Source: Mixophyes australis
Lineage: Eukaryota; Chordata; Amphibia; Anura; Limnodynastidae
Direction of reading: 5' to 3'
DNA length: 64,000 nt
Assembly (NCBI GenBank): GCA_036250195.1
Contig: JAVHZZ010000003.1
Span: 84,903,418-84,967,417, forward strand
The translations under genes were made by a program, and so were the position numbers. Numbering within the stretch: the stretch's first letter is position 1; each line of letters begins with the position of its first letter. A model generated the notes under the pieces. That model saw only the letters and a list, made by a program, of their open reading frames with translations, was not told where the DNA came from and ran no database searches. Positions 1-9,830 of the stretch are shown here, piece by piece.

Positions 1-296
1 GTGGAGTTTGTATGTTCTCCCTGTGTTTGCGTGGGTTTCCTCCGGGTGCTCCGGTTTCCTCCCACACTCCAAAAACATACTGGTAGGTTAATTGGCTGCT
101 ATCAAAAATTGACCCTAGTCTCTACCTCTCTGTCTGTATGTATATGTCTATGTGTGTGAGTGTGTGTCTATATTAGGGAATTTAGACTGTAAGCTCCAAT
201 GGGGCAGGGACTGATGTGAATGAGTTCTCTGTACAGCGCTGCGGAATTAGTGGCGCTATATAAATAAATGATGATGATGATGATGATGATGATGAG
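1..296 (+). repeat. L2-tailed SINE-like element
   Basis: The first 100 bases contain the block GTGGGTTTCCTCCGGGTGCT (31-50), which resembles the conserved central domain of vertebrate V-type SINEs. The right end carries GGCGCTATATAAATAAA (252-268) followed by a (TGA)n run to about 295. The same tail recurs near 28.98 kb and 63.75 kb in the window and is typical of L2 LINE 3' ends, so this copy was probably mobilised by L2 machinery. The left edge lies outside the window. The SINE family name is from memory. Confidence 0.65.
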
Positions 297-2266
297 TAGC
301 ACAAGTATAACTGGTGATACACAAATTGAGGATGCCACTTTGGATTTGTAACAGGATTAGGGGGATATTTGTGTAGTTGACGACAGCGCTAATGAGGATG
401 TTGATGACAATGATGTTGTTTGTGTAAGTCCTAAACCAGTGGAAGCAGTTCTTGACAGTGATAAGAAGAAGGACATTGTCATGCCTGGGCTAAAGGCCAA
501 AAAATCCACCTCTTATGTGTGGAATTATTTTACCTAAATCCTGACAACAGTTGTCTAGCCATTTGTAGAGTCTGTAAAGCCACAGTCATTAGAGGTAGTG
601 ACCTTAACCATCTAGGAACCTCATCCATGTTACGCCATTTAAAGCGAGTTCCTGGCAAGCTCTTGGGAAAATCAGAAACTTATGCTAGAAAATAACAACA
701 AGCAGTCCAGCATCAGCTAGGTCCCTTCTCTCAGCTAGATCCCAGCACCTGCAATCTACACCCCCCCCCCAACACCTTCATCATTATCAACATCCTCAGT
801 AGTAATTGGAGTTAGTCCTGCATCCAAGTTGCTAAGGCTAGATGACTCCACCCCTATCCAGGATTCCTCAGAATAATTCTAGAGTGTTATGCCCACTGCT
901 GCTGCTCCTGCTGCTGGGGGTGGATCTTCATCCCAGAAGCAGACCAAGAAGAAGACTACTAGTAGTTTAAAACAGCAATTGAATGTTAAACAATCTTTTA
1001 CAAGACGAAGCAAGTATGAAAGCTGTCACCCACTCGAACAGCGTAACACAGGCACCATGGCGATAATGCTAGTATTAGATCTGTCTCAAATATCCCCTAT
1101 TAATAAACATGCAGGTTTTAGACAGTTAATTGAGGTGTGTCCCCATTACCAAATTCTATCTCAACACCATTTTACTACAAAAGCAATTCCTCACCTGTAC
1201 AAGGAGGTTACAAAAACCTTATTATTGGGGTACAAAATGTCATTCTACCCACAGTACAATTAACCACAGATATGTGGACAAGCAGAACTGGGCAAACTAA
1301 AGATTATATGACTATGACAGCCCACTGGGTTTGTGAATCGCCTTCAGCAGCAAGAACAGCAATAGCATCTAACAAACAACACAAGGGGGTAAATGTATTA
1401 TACTCCGATAAGGAAGGAATACCCGTGACTATAGGAGGAAGACATTATCCTGGATTGAACCACGCCACCAGTTGGAAGAATAGAAGTAAGTGCTTTGGAA
1501 ATCTGTATCGCATATACAGTAATTGCACCTCATGTTTGAATCCACACACAATTAAGACTTATCGGCAATACCGTATATTGAATAGCCACTTACTTTCTAT
1601 TTGATGGACTATAGGCCCAATTCATATGTGTTTGGACTTTTTTTCTATTTCTATTGTTGATATTTCAGGTTTCTACAGAATGTCTTTACTCAACCTTTGA
1701 CCAGTTTGCCTATTAACATTTGGGCACTTCTTTGTTTATCAAGCATACTTTTTATTGCATTGCCTAGTGCAATCAATCTCATACTGTGCTCTGCATTGTG
1801 CACAGTTTATTGTTTTATACATGTGTTTGTTCCGGCCAAAACATGTTTATATGCATTAATGTATACATAACAGAATAAATTCAAGCTTTAGGCATACACC
1901 ATTTGTGCCCTGAACCTTACTTTGTTATCTACCATTGTAGATAAAGTACTTTATTCTCTTTGCCAGGATCCAAGAGTTATCAATATCTTGAAATCGGATC
2001 ACTACATTTTGGTGACAGTGCTTTATCCTAGGTTTAAGAGCAATGTCTTCTCTTTCTTTCCAACTGACCCAGATCTCAAGCAATGCAATGAGCTCATGAT
2101 GAGCAAGTTGACGGCTCAAGTGGTACATGACATGACAACGTTTCCTCCTTCAGTTTCTCTGGCAACTGCTGCTAGGAAAAAACTTAGCTTTCTCTAAAGA
2201 CCCAGTGGGGATGCAAATGAGTCAGCACAACATTTTGATCTCTGGTCTGGTCTAAAAGAATTAAAA
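297..2266 (+). pseudogene. hAT transposase remnant (hAT copy D), BED finger plus C-terminal fragment
   Basis: Decayed BED-zinc-finger hAT transposase. Around 475-650 a frame reads SYVWNYF, then a Cys-x2-Cys pair and SMLRHLKR, the shape of a BED finger. From 889 it continues with a Lys/Gln-rich linker, KYESCHP and GFRQLIEV, then TDMWTSRTGQTKDYMTMTAH (about 1265-1325), the conserved TTD-W-S block of the hAT core. The frame breaks near 1370. It resumes at about 1930 with DHYILVTVLYPRFKS, equivalent to the hAT 'LDPRFK' motif, and ends near 2266. Several stops and a ~550-base insertion make it non-functional. It belongs to the same family as copies at 18.6, 46.6 and 55.5 kb, but no terminal repeat is visible at either end, so it is truncated. 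Confidence 0.8.
1372..1926. other. unclassified insertion inside hAT copy D
   Basis: This stretch has no counterpart in hAT copy A, where the coding flanks are also present, although part of the missing hAT core is lost here too. It begins near a GGGGGTAAATGTAT-like start (about 1385), a string also seen at 59,259, and is AT-rich. I cannot classify it or find clear target duplications. Confidence 0.35.
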
Positions 2267-2795
2267 TAGAATAGAATTGTGCTCTCCTCTAAAGGTTGCA
2301 GGAGCTGCACTAACCAAGGCTATCCCTCCCTTCTAGTAGAAATCAACAGTATATCGTTAGGCGCTCACTGACTCTTAGTAATAAAATATATTTCTGCGTA
2401 TTGGTTGGCTCAGGGAGCTGCTAGCTGAAATCCGGCTTAGTATTACCATAATAACGGTAATACTTTTTACGCTGCGGAAAACGGGAACAATTGAATATGC
2501 CCCTATGTGTATTGAACTCTCTTAATATAATGGCTGAGTAGGAATGTATTTATATCAATGTGTATTGATACGTCTACTTGTGTAATTTTACAACTGCATC
2601 CACCCAGTGTCTGCAAACTGGTTTTGCCTTTATTTCAGGCATCCCTATGTAGCAAGTGCATGCAATAAACCAGAAAATTGTGTACAATATGATTTTTTTG
2701 TAAATATGATCCACAAAAAACAGGATGTAGAAAATGTAGAACATCCTAATGCACTAAATAAAATATTTTAAACTTCTATAGTAATTATAATTATT
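2267..2795. other. no recognisable feature
   Basis: AT-rich sequence following the hAT D remnant. I see no coding pattern, terminal repeats or RNA gene. Confidence 0.5.
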
Positions 2796-3058
2796 TTAAT
2801 ATTTAATCTGGCTACAAGCTTCAAACAGTACTTTCTCATACATGTGAAACAAGTCCTGGAAATTTCTCTCTAGTTTGTGGAACTTTTTCTTCACATCATT
2901 GATGTTAGCCCTCAATTCTTTAAAATATTCGTTCAGCTTTTCCATCTTTTCAGCCGCACCTTTTCCATCACCAGAAGTTATAGAAATATTGGTGTGTGAG
3001 CTCTCCTTCTCTCCTTCCAAACTTTCGTCAGATATGATGATGGTATATATATATAAAT
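2796..3058 (-). CDS. unidentified coiled-coil reading frame (possible terminal exon)
   Basis: A minus-strand frame that is open well upstream of its first ATG. It encodes an acidic Ser/Thr-rich start followed by a charged heptad-like stretch (KMEKLNEYFKELRANINDVK, then KKKFHKLERNFQDLF) and a stop at 2796-2798. The predicted helix looks like a short coiled coil of about 50 residues. An (AT)n run lies at its upstream edge, so the upstream splice site is unclear. I do not recognise the family. It could be the last exon of a transposon accessory gene or of a host gene. Confidence 0.3.
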
Positions 3059-3316
3059 ATATATATATAAAGAAAGAAAAATTATTTTAATTTTGTTTAT
3101 TGATTAAACGGAACACAACATGTTTTTACCAGTGGGACTATTATCATTTGCTCACATTGGACCCTGTTTGAAATCACTTTATGCTGATGTCCCTTCTGGG
3201 TCTGGCCAGGCATTCAGCCGTGCTGGTCCATATCTACTGAAATATAGATGCCATTTTTTAACATAATAGTAAAGGTTGCCTTACATTTTCTTAAATTTTT
3301 AAGTCTCCCTATTTAC

Positions 3317-3439
3317 CTTTCGGGTACCCTTTTATTTCCCCAACTCCAATCTCAGCGATTTCTCTTATAGTCGCTATATCATCTTCCATTGTGCTTTTTT
3401 GAGTAGCTACACAGCACACTTCATTGCTCATTCTTCTTT
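3317..3439 (-). CDS. possible internal exon, unknown gene
   Basis: A 123-base minus-strand segment bounded by an acceptor-like CTATTTACAG at its upstream edge and a donor-like AAAG|GTAAAT at 3311-3320. One frame is open throughout and reads RMSNEVCCVATQKSTMEDD then IATIREIAEIGVGEI. It lies upstream, on the same strand, of the coiled-coil frame at 2796-3058 and could belong to the same gene, but no clean acceptor joins them. The function is not recognised. Confidence 0.25.
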
Positions 3440-3505
3440 CTGTAAATAGATGTCAAACTTTCACTAATCGTTATTGTTACTGTGAATTACTAACACCGTT
3501 TACTA

Positions 3506-3710
3506 ATACCCCATTCATACTGCACCAAAATCCCAGGTTTTTCCTGGGTTGAGCTGAAACGACCCGGGTCTTGGTGCAGTATGAATGGTACAAGTCCAAA
3601 ATCCCGGGTCTAAAAACCCGGGTCTTCATCCCGGGATTTATCGAGGGGTAATTCCCGGGTCGGACCCGGGTCGCCTGCACTATGAATGGTGCAACCCGGG
3701 TTGCACAGAA
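3506..3710. repeat. left terminal and subterminal repeats of Harbinger-1
   Basis: After the terminal repeat this segment carries seven CCCGGG hexamers (about 3570 to 3702) and further copies of the terminal motif (GTGCAGTATGAATGG at 3575-3589, a one-mismatch copy at 3676-3690). Such dense subterminal motifs are likely binding sites for the transposase or the Myb partner. Confidence 0.7.
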
Positions 3711-3899
3711 AACATGCTGATTGGCTGTCTGCCTGTCTCTGGAGGATGATGTCATCGTTGGAAGCCCGTGGAACATTGTAGAAGCTTTCTAGGAGAGATG
3801 GTGGATGGTGTACTGAACATAAAGCTGAAGCAGAAGGGTTTTTTTAGGGAGAAAATTGCTTTTATTAGTTTGCAAAAACAGTGTTTATTTACAGCAATA

Positions 3900-5428
3900 A
3901 TGACACACTGGATGGAGGAAGAGGTGCGTGAGCTGCTGAATGTTAGAGGGGAGGAAGAAATTAGAAGGCAAGTGACTGGGACTGTGAAGGATGCCACAGT
4001 GTACTACAACATCGCCAAAATACTCACACAACGTGGCATAAAGAGGACACAGCAACAAGTCCTGAACAAATTGAAGTCCCTGAAGAAGCAGTACACTAAA
4101 GTCCATGACCACAACAGGCGCAAAAGTGGTGCTGAAAGAATGGACTGGCCCTTTTATGACCAGTGCAATATGGTCTTTGGACATTCTCCTCTGACAAATT
4201 CCAATTGCACTGTCATCTTCTAGCAATGTGGATGTGGCTATACCAACACCACCAGAGAGCACACAGACAAGCGAGACCGCAATGATAATAATAGAAGATT
4301 CTATTGAAGACACCCCAGAACTGGAGTGCTCTGCCACAACAGATGACACAACATGTCTTGGGAGGAATTGAACGATTCACAGCCATTCCCTGCTGCGCAA
4401 GTCGTTACAGAGACTTCGCAAGAAATGCAGCCAGAACCAGTGCCGGTGTCAAAGTCTATGCCAGGTCCCAGTTTACGCTCCAACAGTAAGTATCTTTAAT
4501 AATCTCACATAATAACCAACCATATATACATACATATATATCTACATAATTGAAAAAAAAAAAATGAACTGTATAAACAAAAGTCCCAAAAACAGAGAAC
4601 TATATCAACCAAAATGCAAGCCAAATACCAATAAATATATCTACATAACTAAAAAAAAAATTCAAAAAATGTTTGAACATAACTGTCAAAAAAATAGAAG
4701 TATATCAACATAAATGCAAACCAAACACCAATGTTTCTACATAACTTTAAGAAGAGAACTATATCAACAAAAAGCCCAAAAGACAAATATAATACACTCC
4801 AAAGTATTAAAACATTAACACGCATATGTTGCAGTGCAAAACTACTGAGCAAGAGGGAGGAGGCCTCAAGCACATATCAGCTTACAACACTGTTTTTTTG
4901 TTCTGCCACATTATATATTCTAATGTATGTTTTACTGTGTTTTTTCTACGTACAGTTTACAACGTTCCAAAAAAACGCAAAAGGCTCAACAAAATGGACC
5001 AAGCAACTAAAACAATGACAACTGTCATGATGGATCAACTGCGGGAGATGGACAGCACCATGAGGGAACACGAGAATACACAACTGCAGCGTTTCATGGA
5101 CAATGAGCGGGAACTGCAGGACTCTTTCCTCATGCAAATCATGAACATGCAGGAACGCGTGTTACGCGAAAACCGTGAGTGTATTATGGGATTCATGGAC
5201 AGACTCCTCTCACGGGTGCAGGCACCTCCTCCAAGTCCTTACTATTATGACGGACATTATCCTATGTACCAGCGGGGGCAACCCATGTTAGGCAACAATA
5301 ACCCTCCAAACCCGGTACAGTATACACAACATACTCAACCTATGGGTAACCCCAACATAGAACACCCACCGGGTTTTCCACTCCAAACCACTCCACCACC
5401 AGAAATGCCACAATATAGGCAATTGTAA
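3900..5428 (+). pseudogene. Harbinger accessory Myb/SANT-like protein, two exons, two frameshifts
   Basis: In Harbinger elements this partner binds the DNA ends and brings the transposase to the nucleus. Exon 1 (3900-4485) opens with MTHWMEEEVRELLNV and continues through a trihelix/Myb-like region of about 90 residues with KILTQRGIKRTQQQVLNK and LKSLKKQYTKV. It ends at a strong donor, CAACA|GTAAGT. Exon 2 (4956-5428) follows a pyrimidine tract and TACAG acceptor. It begins with a basic nuclear-localisation-like PKKRKR, then a Gln/Glu/Arg-rich helix and a Pro/Tyr/Gln-rich tail. The 470-bp intron joins the exons in phase 1. Exon 1 leaves its frame near 4195 and returns near 4353, two single-base-type breaks, so this copy is not functional. 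The upstream start at 3768 is possible, but the domain begins at 3900. AATAAA lies at 5706-5711. Confidence 0.8.
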
Positions 5429-5746
5429 TAATCATGTTTTATGGTCAAATGTTTCACTGTTAATTGTTATCATGTATGTTACGTGTGATCTGGAATCACA
5501 CCGTTAGCTTCTCATATATATATATATAATCTGAAAAGCAAATTTGCACTTACTGTTTGGGCACATTTGTGTCTTGGGTTTACTACTTATGTATATATTT
5601 TATTTTTTTCTACATGCAAGTAAGCACTTTTATATTGTGTCATTTTATATTTTGTTGTGAAGAGACATATGAGGAAATATGTACAAAACAAAATACAATA
5701 TGTGAAATAAACATATATTTTTTAATTTTACATTTGTGTGGTACAT
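5429..5746. other. convergent 3' region of the two Harbinger-1 genes
   Basis: AT-rich spacer between the stop codons of the Myb gene (+) and transposase gene (-). A plus-strand AATAAA is at 5706-5711 and a minus-strand AATAAA lies near 5598-5603. The predicted 3' ends therefore cross, and the two transcripts would overlap antisense by about 100 bases. Confidence 0.5.
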
Positions 5747-7425
5747 TCAAACAAGTGAGGACAAATTGGCAGTGAGGGTGGTCCTAATAGGTTCAGCAGA
5801 GGTATTGGTGCGCTCTCCTTCAAAAGTACTGGAGTCCACTGACAGCACTGACATTTCAGATTCCTGCACATTCCACTCAGGTAGAAATTGGTCTTTTTGA
5901 ATTTCACAAATGTTATGTAAAATACAGCAAGCAGCAACCACGTGGGGCACAAGCTTGGTGTCAATGTCAATGCGCTTCAATAGACAGCGCCAACGTCCTT
6001 TCAAGCGCTCAAAAGCATTTTCCACCACCATCCGAGCAGAGCTGAGGGTATGTGTAAAACGGATCTGTTCCTGGGACAGGTGATGTTGCTGAGTGAACCC
6101 CTTCATCAGCCAGCGCCTCAAAGGGTAAGCAGCATCCCCAATGATGTGTACCGGTATCTCCACACCATCAACAAACGTAGATTTCTGTAAATAAAAACAT
6201 GCAGTTTCACGTCACCATGTTTAAAATATTAGTCAAATAACGCAGTACACTTGGTACTATATGGTGAAAATGCATTTTGCAAGTGTTACATCTGTATATA
6301 AAAAGGGGCATTAAATACATACAATATTGATAGCAAACAATAGTTTATAAGCTTCAATTACAAAAACATCATACAACATTACACCTATATTTACCTCTCT
6401 AGGGAACAGCCAGCCATCTTGTCTTTCCTCAGCAATTTGGTAAAGGTCCGAATTTGCTAGAACTCTGGCGTCATGGGAACGTCCAGGCCACCCGATGAAA
6501 ACATCTGTGAAACTAACATAAAAAAAACCCATATATAAATATGTTTTACAATACGCATTACACATGGCACAGTCACATAAAAAATCCCCATAAAAAATGC
6601 TTACCAATAGTTGTGGTCAACCACAGCCTGCAGAATGATGGAATGCCAGCCTTTGCGGTTGTAGTAATCTGCATGGTTGTCTGTGGGGGCAATGATGGGG
6701 ATGTGTGTCCCGTCTATGGCTCCAGCACACTGTGGAAACCCACGCTTCAGGAATCCTACAATTGTATCATCCAGGCGCTGACCTTGCGGTAAGGAGATGA
6801 AGCGATGATACAGGGCTTCCAGCAATGCCATGGTGACTTCATGCACTAGAGTGCACACCGTGGATATCCCCACTCCAAACAAGCAGGAGATTGTCCGGTA
6901 TTCTCCAGGGGTAGCATACCAACACAACACAATAGAAAGGCGCCTACATGGTGGAATAGGTTTCCCAAAGTTAGTGGCCTTCCTGGAAAGTGCTGGGGTA
7001 ATAAGGTCCAGCACATAGTTAAATGTCCCACGTGACATTCTGAAGTGTTGCATCCACTGCTGTTCCTCAAACGCTTCCACAGTAGACCAGAAAGCTTCTC
7101 CGTGGCTACGCTCTCTGGCACGCATGGTTCGGTTACTGGCAGCACTGAATCTCAAAATTGAGGCAATGCTGGCCCTGAGAAACGCTCTCCTCCTGCGCAT
7201 ATACAGACACCGAGTTTTCTTCTGTTGTGCCATAAACTTCGCCTTCCTCCTCCTGAACTGGGACTGTGCAAGAGTGCACAGTGTCAGCAGCTGCAGCAAA
7301 CTCTCATTTGCTGCATAAAACAGCAATAAAATACTAGTAAACATGAACTCTGGGCTACACAAAGTGAGTCGTCGGCCATGATGAAAAGTAATGTGGTAAA
7401 CAATCACCACCCACTTTAGCATCAT
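5747..7425 (-). CDS. Harbinger DDE transposase (HARBI1-like nuclease), three exons, frame intact
   Basis: Nuclease/transposase of the PIF/Harbinger superfamily. Three minus-strand exons join without a stop: 7425-6605, 6512-6395 and 6184-5747. The donors are TTG|GTAAGC and GAG|GTAAAT and the acceptors TTAG and TTTACAG, with phases 2 and 0 agreeing. The first ATG gives 458 residues. A start at Met65 (7233) would remove an unusual hydrophobic leader and is perhaps more likely. Catalytic residues are visible: D238 in CAGAIDGTHIPI, D330 in IIGDAAYPLRRW and E368 in ARMVVENAFERLKGRW, plus the family's GRSHDARVL block at about 284-292. The length fits the family. This is the only uninterrupted transposase in the window. 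Confidence 0.88.
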
Positions 7426-7524
7426 CTTTATGCGTCAACAAACCAGTCACCTTTCAATGACATCACCGTTTTTCAGCCAATGAAAACTGCTCTGGTGATG
7501 ACTCCCACAAATTGCCAGGGCACA

Positions 7525-7687
7525 GACTTGTGCAGTATGAATGGGGTCAACCCGGGAAATTCCCAGGTCCGAGGGGGTGCAAGGTGCAGTATGAATGGTG
7601 TTTCTGAGCTGGGATGCTCCGAGACCCTGCAAAAACCCGGCTTCAAAAACTCGAGATATTGCAGGGGCGGCAGTATGAAAGTGGTAT
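7525..7687. repeat. right terminal and subterminal repeats of Harbinger-1
   Basis: Contains two direct copies of GTGCAGTATGAATGG (about 7530 and 7582) and a CCCGGG at about 7552, then the inverted terminal repeat ending at 7687. It mirrors the left end, with fewer CCCGGG motifs. Confidence 0.65.
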
Positions 7688-8130
7688 TACTAGTATTACA
7701 AAGTTTTAATAAACGATTTTAATGCTCACTTTTTTTAATGTTTACTCTGATTCTCTTGATCCTTGTTTGCTACTTGTTTTTTAGGTCGGACCACCTTTTC
7801 TGAATTTGGAACTTTGTTCTTTTTTTAAGGAGTTTCTCTCTAAGCAGATTTAAGACCTTATTTTTGGTTGTTTTAGGTGATTATCTTTTCAGTATTTTTG
7901 CTTTTGACAGTCGTAGTCGTGCTGGTCCAACACTCTCACCATCATTTCCATCTCTCTTGGGCTTATTGGCTTGGTTCTTTCAATGTCCTCTACTTGTATC
8001 ACTTCTATTCCATCTCCATCCCCCTCCATTCCTCCATCACTTCTGTCACCTCTGTCTTTCACCTGTGCATCCGCTATTTTCTCACATACCTCTGGCGACA
8101 GACTGGCTCCTCTTTAATTTTATAGATGCA
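7688..8130. other. no gene; flank between the two Harbinger elements
   Basis: Pyrimidine-rich sequence with chance open frames. It may contain the left end of Harbinger-2, but I could not match terminal repeats with the right side near 13 kb. Confidence 0.4.
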
Positions 8131-8796
8131 GACAGGGGCATTCTCAGTTGGTATAGACCAATCACGGCAGCTATAACTGCAGCACTGAGCATTATGGGTG
8201 AAAGTGCATTCATGTATAATAACCTCGTGTTTGCCGTTGTGTTGGAAGAATCTTTGGCCTGAACATTCCGTAGTAGACGAACGGATCCAAAGATTTCTTT
8301 ACCTGATTTCATCGCTATTATAGCAAGGTACGTACTTTATAGCACGAGACATTCTGTAGTTTTTGTTTTGAGGAGTGTATGTAATTATGACAAAACATGT
8401 TATATTTTTTTAGGAAAACTTTTAATATGCCATCTGACAATAAGGTAGATCTCATGAAGGACTTCATTGAGGTCTACAGATCCCATCCCTGCATAGGAAA
8501 ACTAAATCCAAAGAGTACTCCAACAAGCAGAAAAGGAACTTGGCTTTGGACGACATGGTAAAAGTGTGCCTTTCCCATTATCCTGGGAAAACTGTAGAGT
8601 GGGTCAAGGGGAAGATCCAGACCCTGAGAACTGTATTCAAAAAAGAGCTTAATAAAACTCCAAAAGGCCTCCAAAAATCAGGGGCAGGGATTGAGAACTT
8701 TCATGTGCCCAAGTTGTGGTTATTTGACCTCCTATGTTTCACACATGATGAAGAAATAGCAAGACAGTCTAGCTGCAACATAGAGATGGACAGTAG

Positions 8797-9070
8797 CAGG
8801 GGTGGGCTGGCCCGGGGGGCAGGGGGGCCGCTCAGTCTTACCGCTATTAGGGCTGGGGGGTAGGCCGGCCGGCCGCCCCCAGATGCAATATATCCTGTTT
8901 TCACCGGCGGCCGCATCTCATTACACGGGATGCACCCGCGTCAGCGCACAGGCGGCCTGCATCACATGACACGCGATGCGGCCGCGTCATCAATGACGCG
9001 GCTGCATCGCGTGTCATGTGATGCGGCCGCCTGTGCGCCCCCCGGGCTGACATCTCCCAGCCCGCGCCTG
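8797..9070. mobile_element. 274-bp GC-rich hAT-type foldback MITE
   Basis: Starts CAGGGGTGGGCTGG and ends CCAGCCCGCGCCTG, imperfect inverted repeats of hAT type. It is flanked by a perfect 8-bp duplication GACAGTAG (8789-8796 and 9071-9078). The centre (8944-9038) is a nearly perfect palindrome with arms of about 47 bases rich in GCGGCCGC-like sequence. It interrupts the MADF exon, whose frame resumes on the far side once the insert and one duplicate are discounted. Confidence 0.85.
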
Positions 9071-9830
9071 GACAGTAGTACCTCACCTGAAGTTTTAGAA
9101 ACCGACGACATAAAGGCAAGTGGTACAGTAGGTAAAGCATACAATATTATTAATCCGTAAAATATTTATTTGTTTAAATTCACCTGATAATTAAGTTTAC
9201 ACTCACATATACAATACGAATGCACATACATTACAAAATGTCATTCTGCCAGGGTATTGCACCCTCACCATTAAAATATTGCAAATAAGCCTCCCTGTTT
9301 ACCTTTGCCATGTAATTGAAATTTCTCACCTGGGAAGACTCCAGTGGTGTTAACCCTACCACTTCCGCAACTTCTACAGTGCTCTCCATTTTGCTAGGTC
9401 CACAGCGCACACCCTGACTTTTATGGCTAAGAAAGTTGTGTATGACACAACAAGCCCTCACCACCTTGTCTACTTTGTGTAGGTGCAGATTTATGGTGGA
9501 ATGGAAAACCCTAAATCTGTTGCTCATTATCCCAAAAGCATTTTCCACAACTCGCCTTCCTCTTGACAATCTATAATTAAATATCCTCCTATCTGGTGTG
9601 AGATTTCTTTGGGGATATGCTTTTAATACATTGGGGTGTAGCGCAAAAGTTTCATCAGCTACAAAAACTAAATTTAGTCCAAATTGTGTTTTGGTTTTTG
9701 GTGGCAAATTAAATGCATTGTTTTGAAGTTTGTCATGGAAAGGAGTCTGCTCCAATGCCACACCATCTGACCCTTTTCCATTTTTTCAAATGTCCACAAT
9801 TAGGAATTCATAGTTGGCACCCACTGTCAC

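Larger units (their letters stand above)
3506..7687. mobile_element. PIF/Harbinger DNA transposon (Harbinger-1), near complete
   Basis: A 4.18-kb element. The left end ATACCCCATTCATACTGC (3506-3523) is matched inverted at the right end by GCAGTATGAAAGTGGTAT (7670-7687). Both ends are flanked by TACTA (3501-3505 and 7688-7692). Harbinger elements usually make a 3-bp duplication, so the exact cut is uncertain within this repeat. Inside are two convergent genes, a Myb/SANT-like protein on + (3900-5428) and a DDE transposase on - (5747-7425). This is the standard two-gene layout of the superfamily. The transposase frame is intact but the Myb partner has two frameshifts, so self-mobilisation is doubtful. 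Confidence 0.88.
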
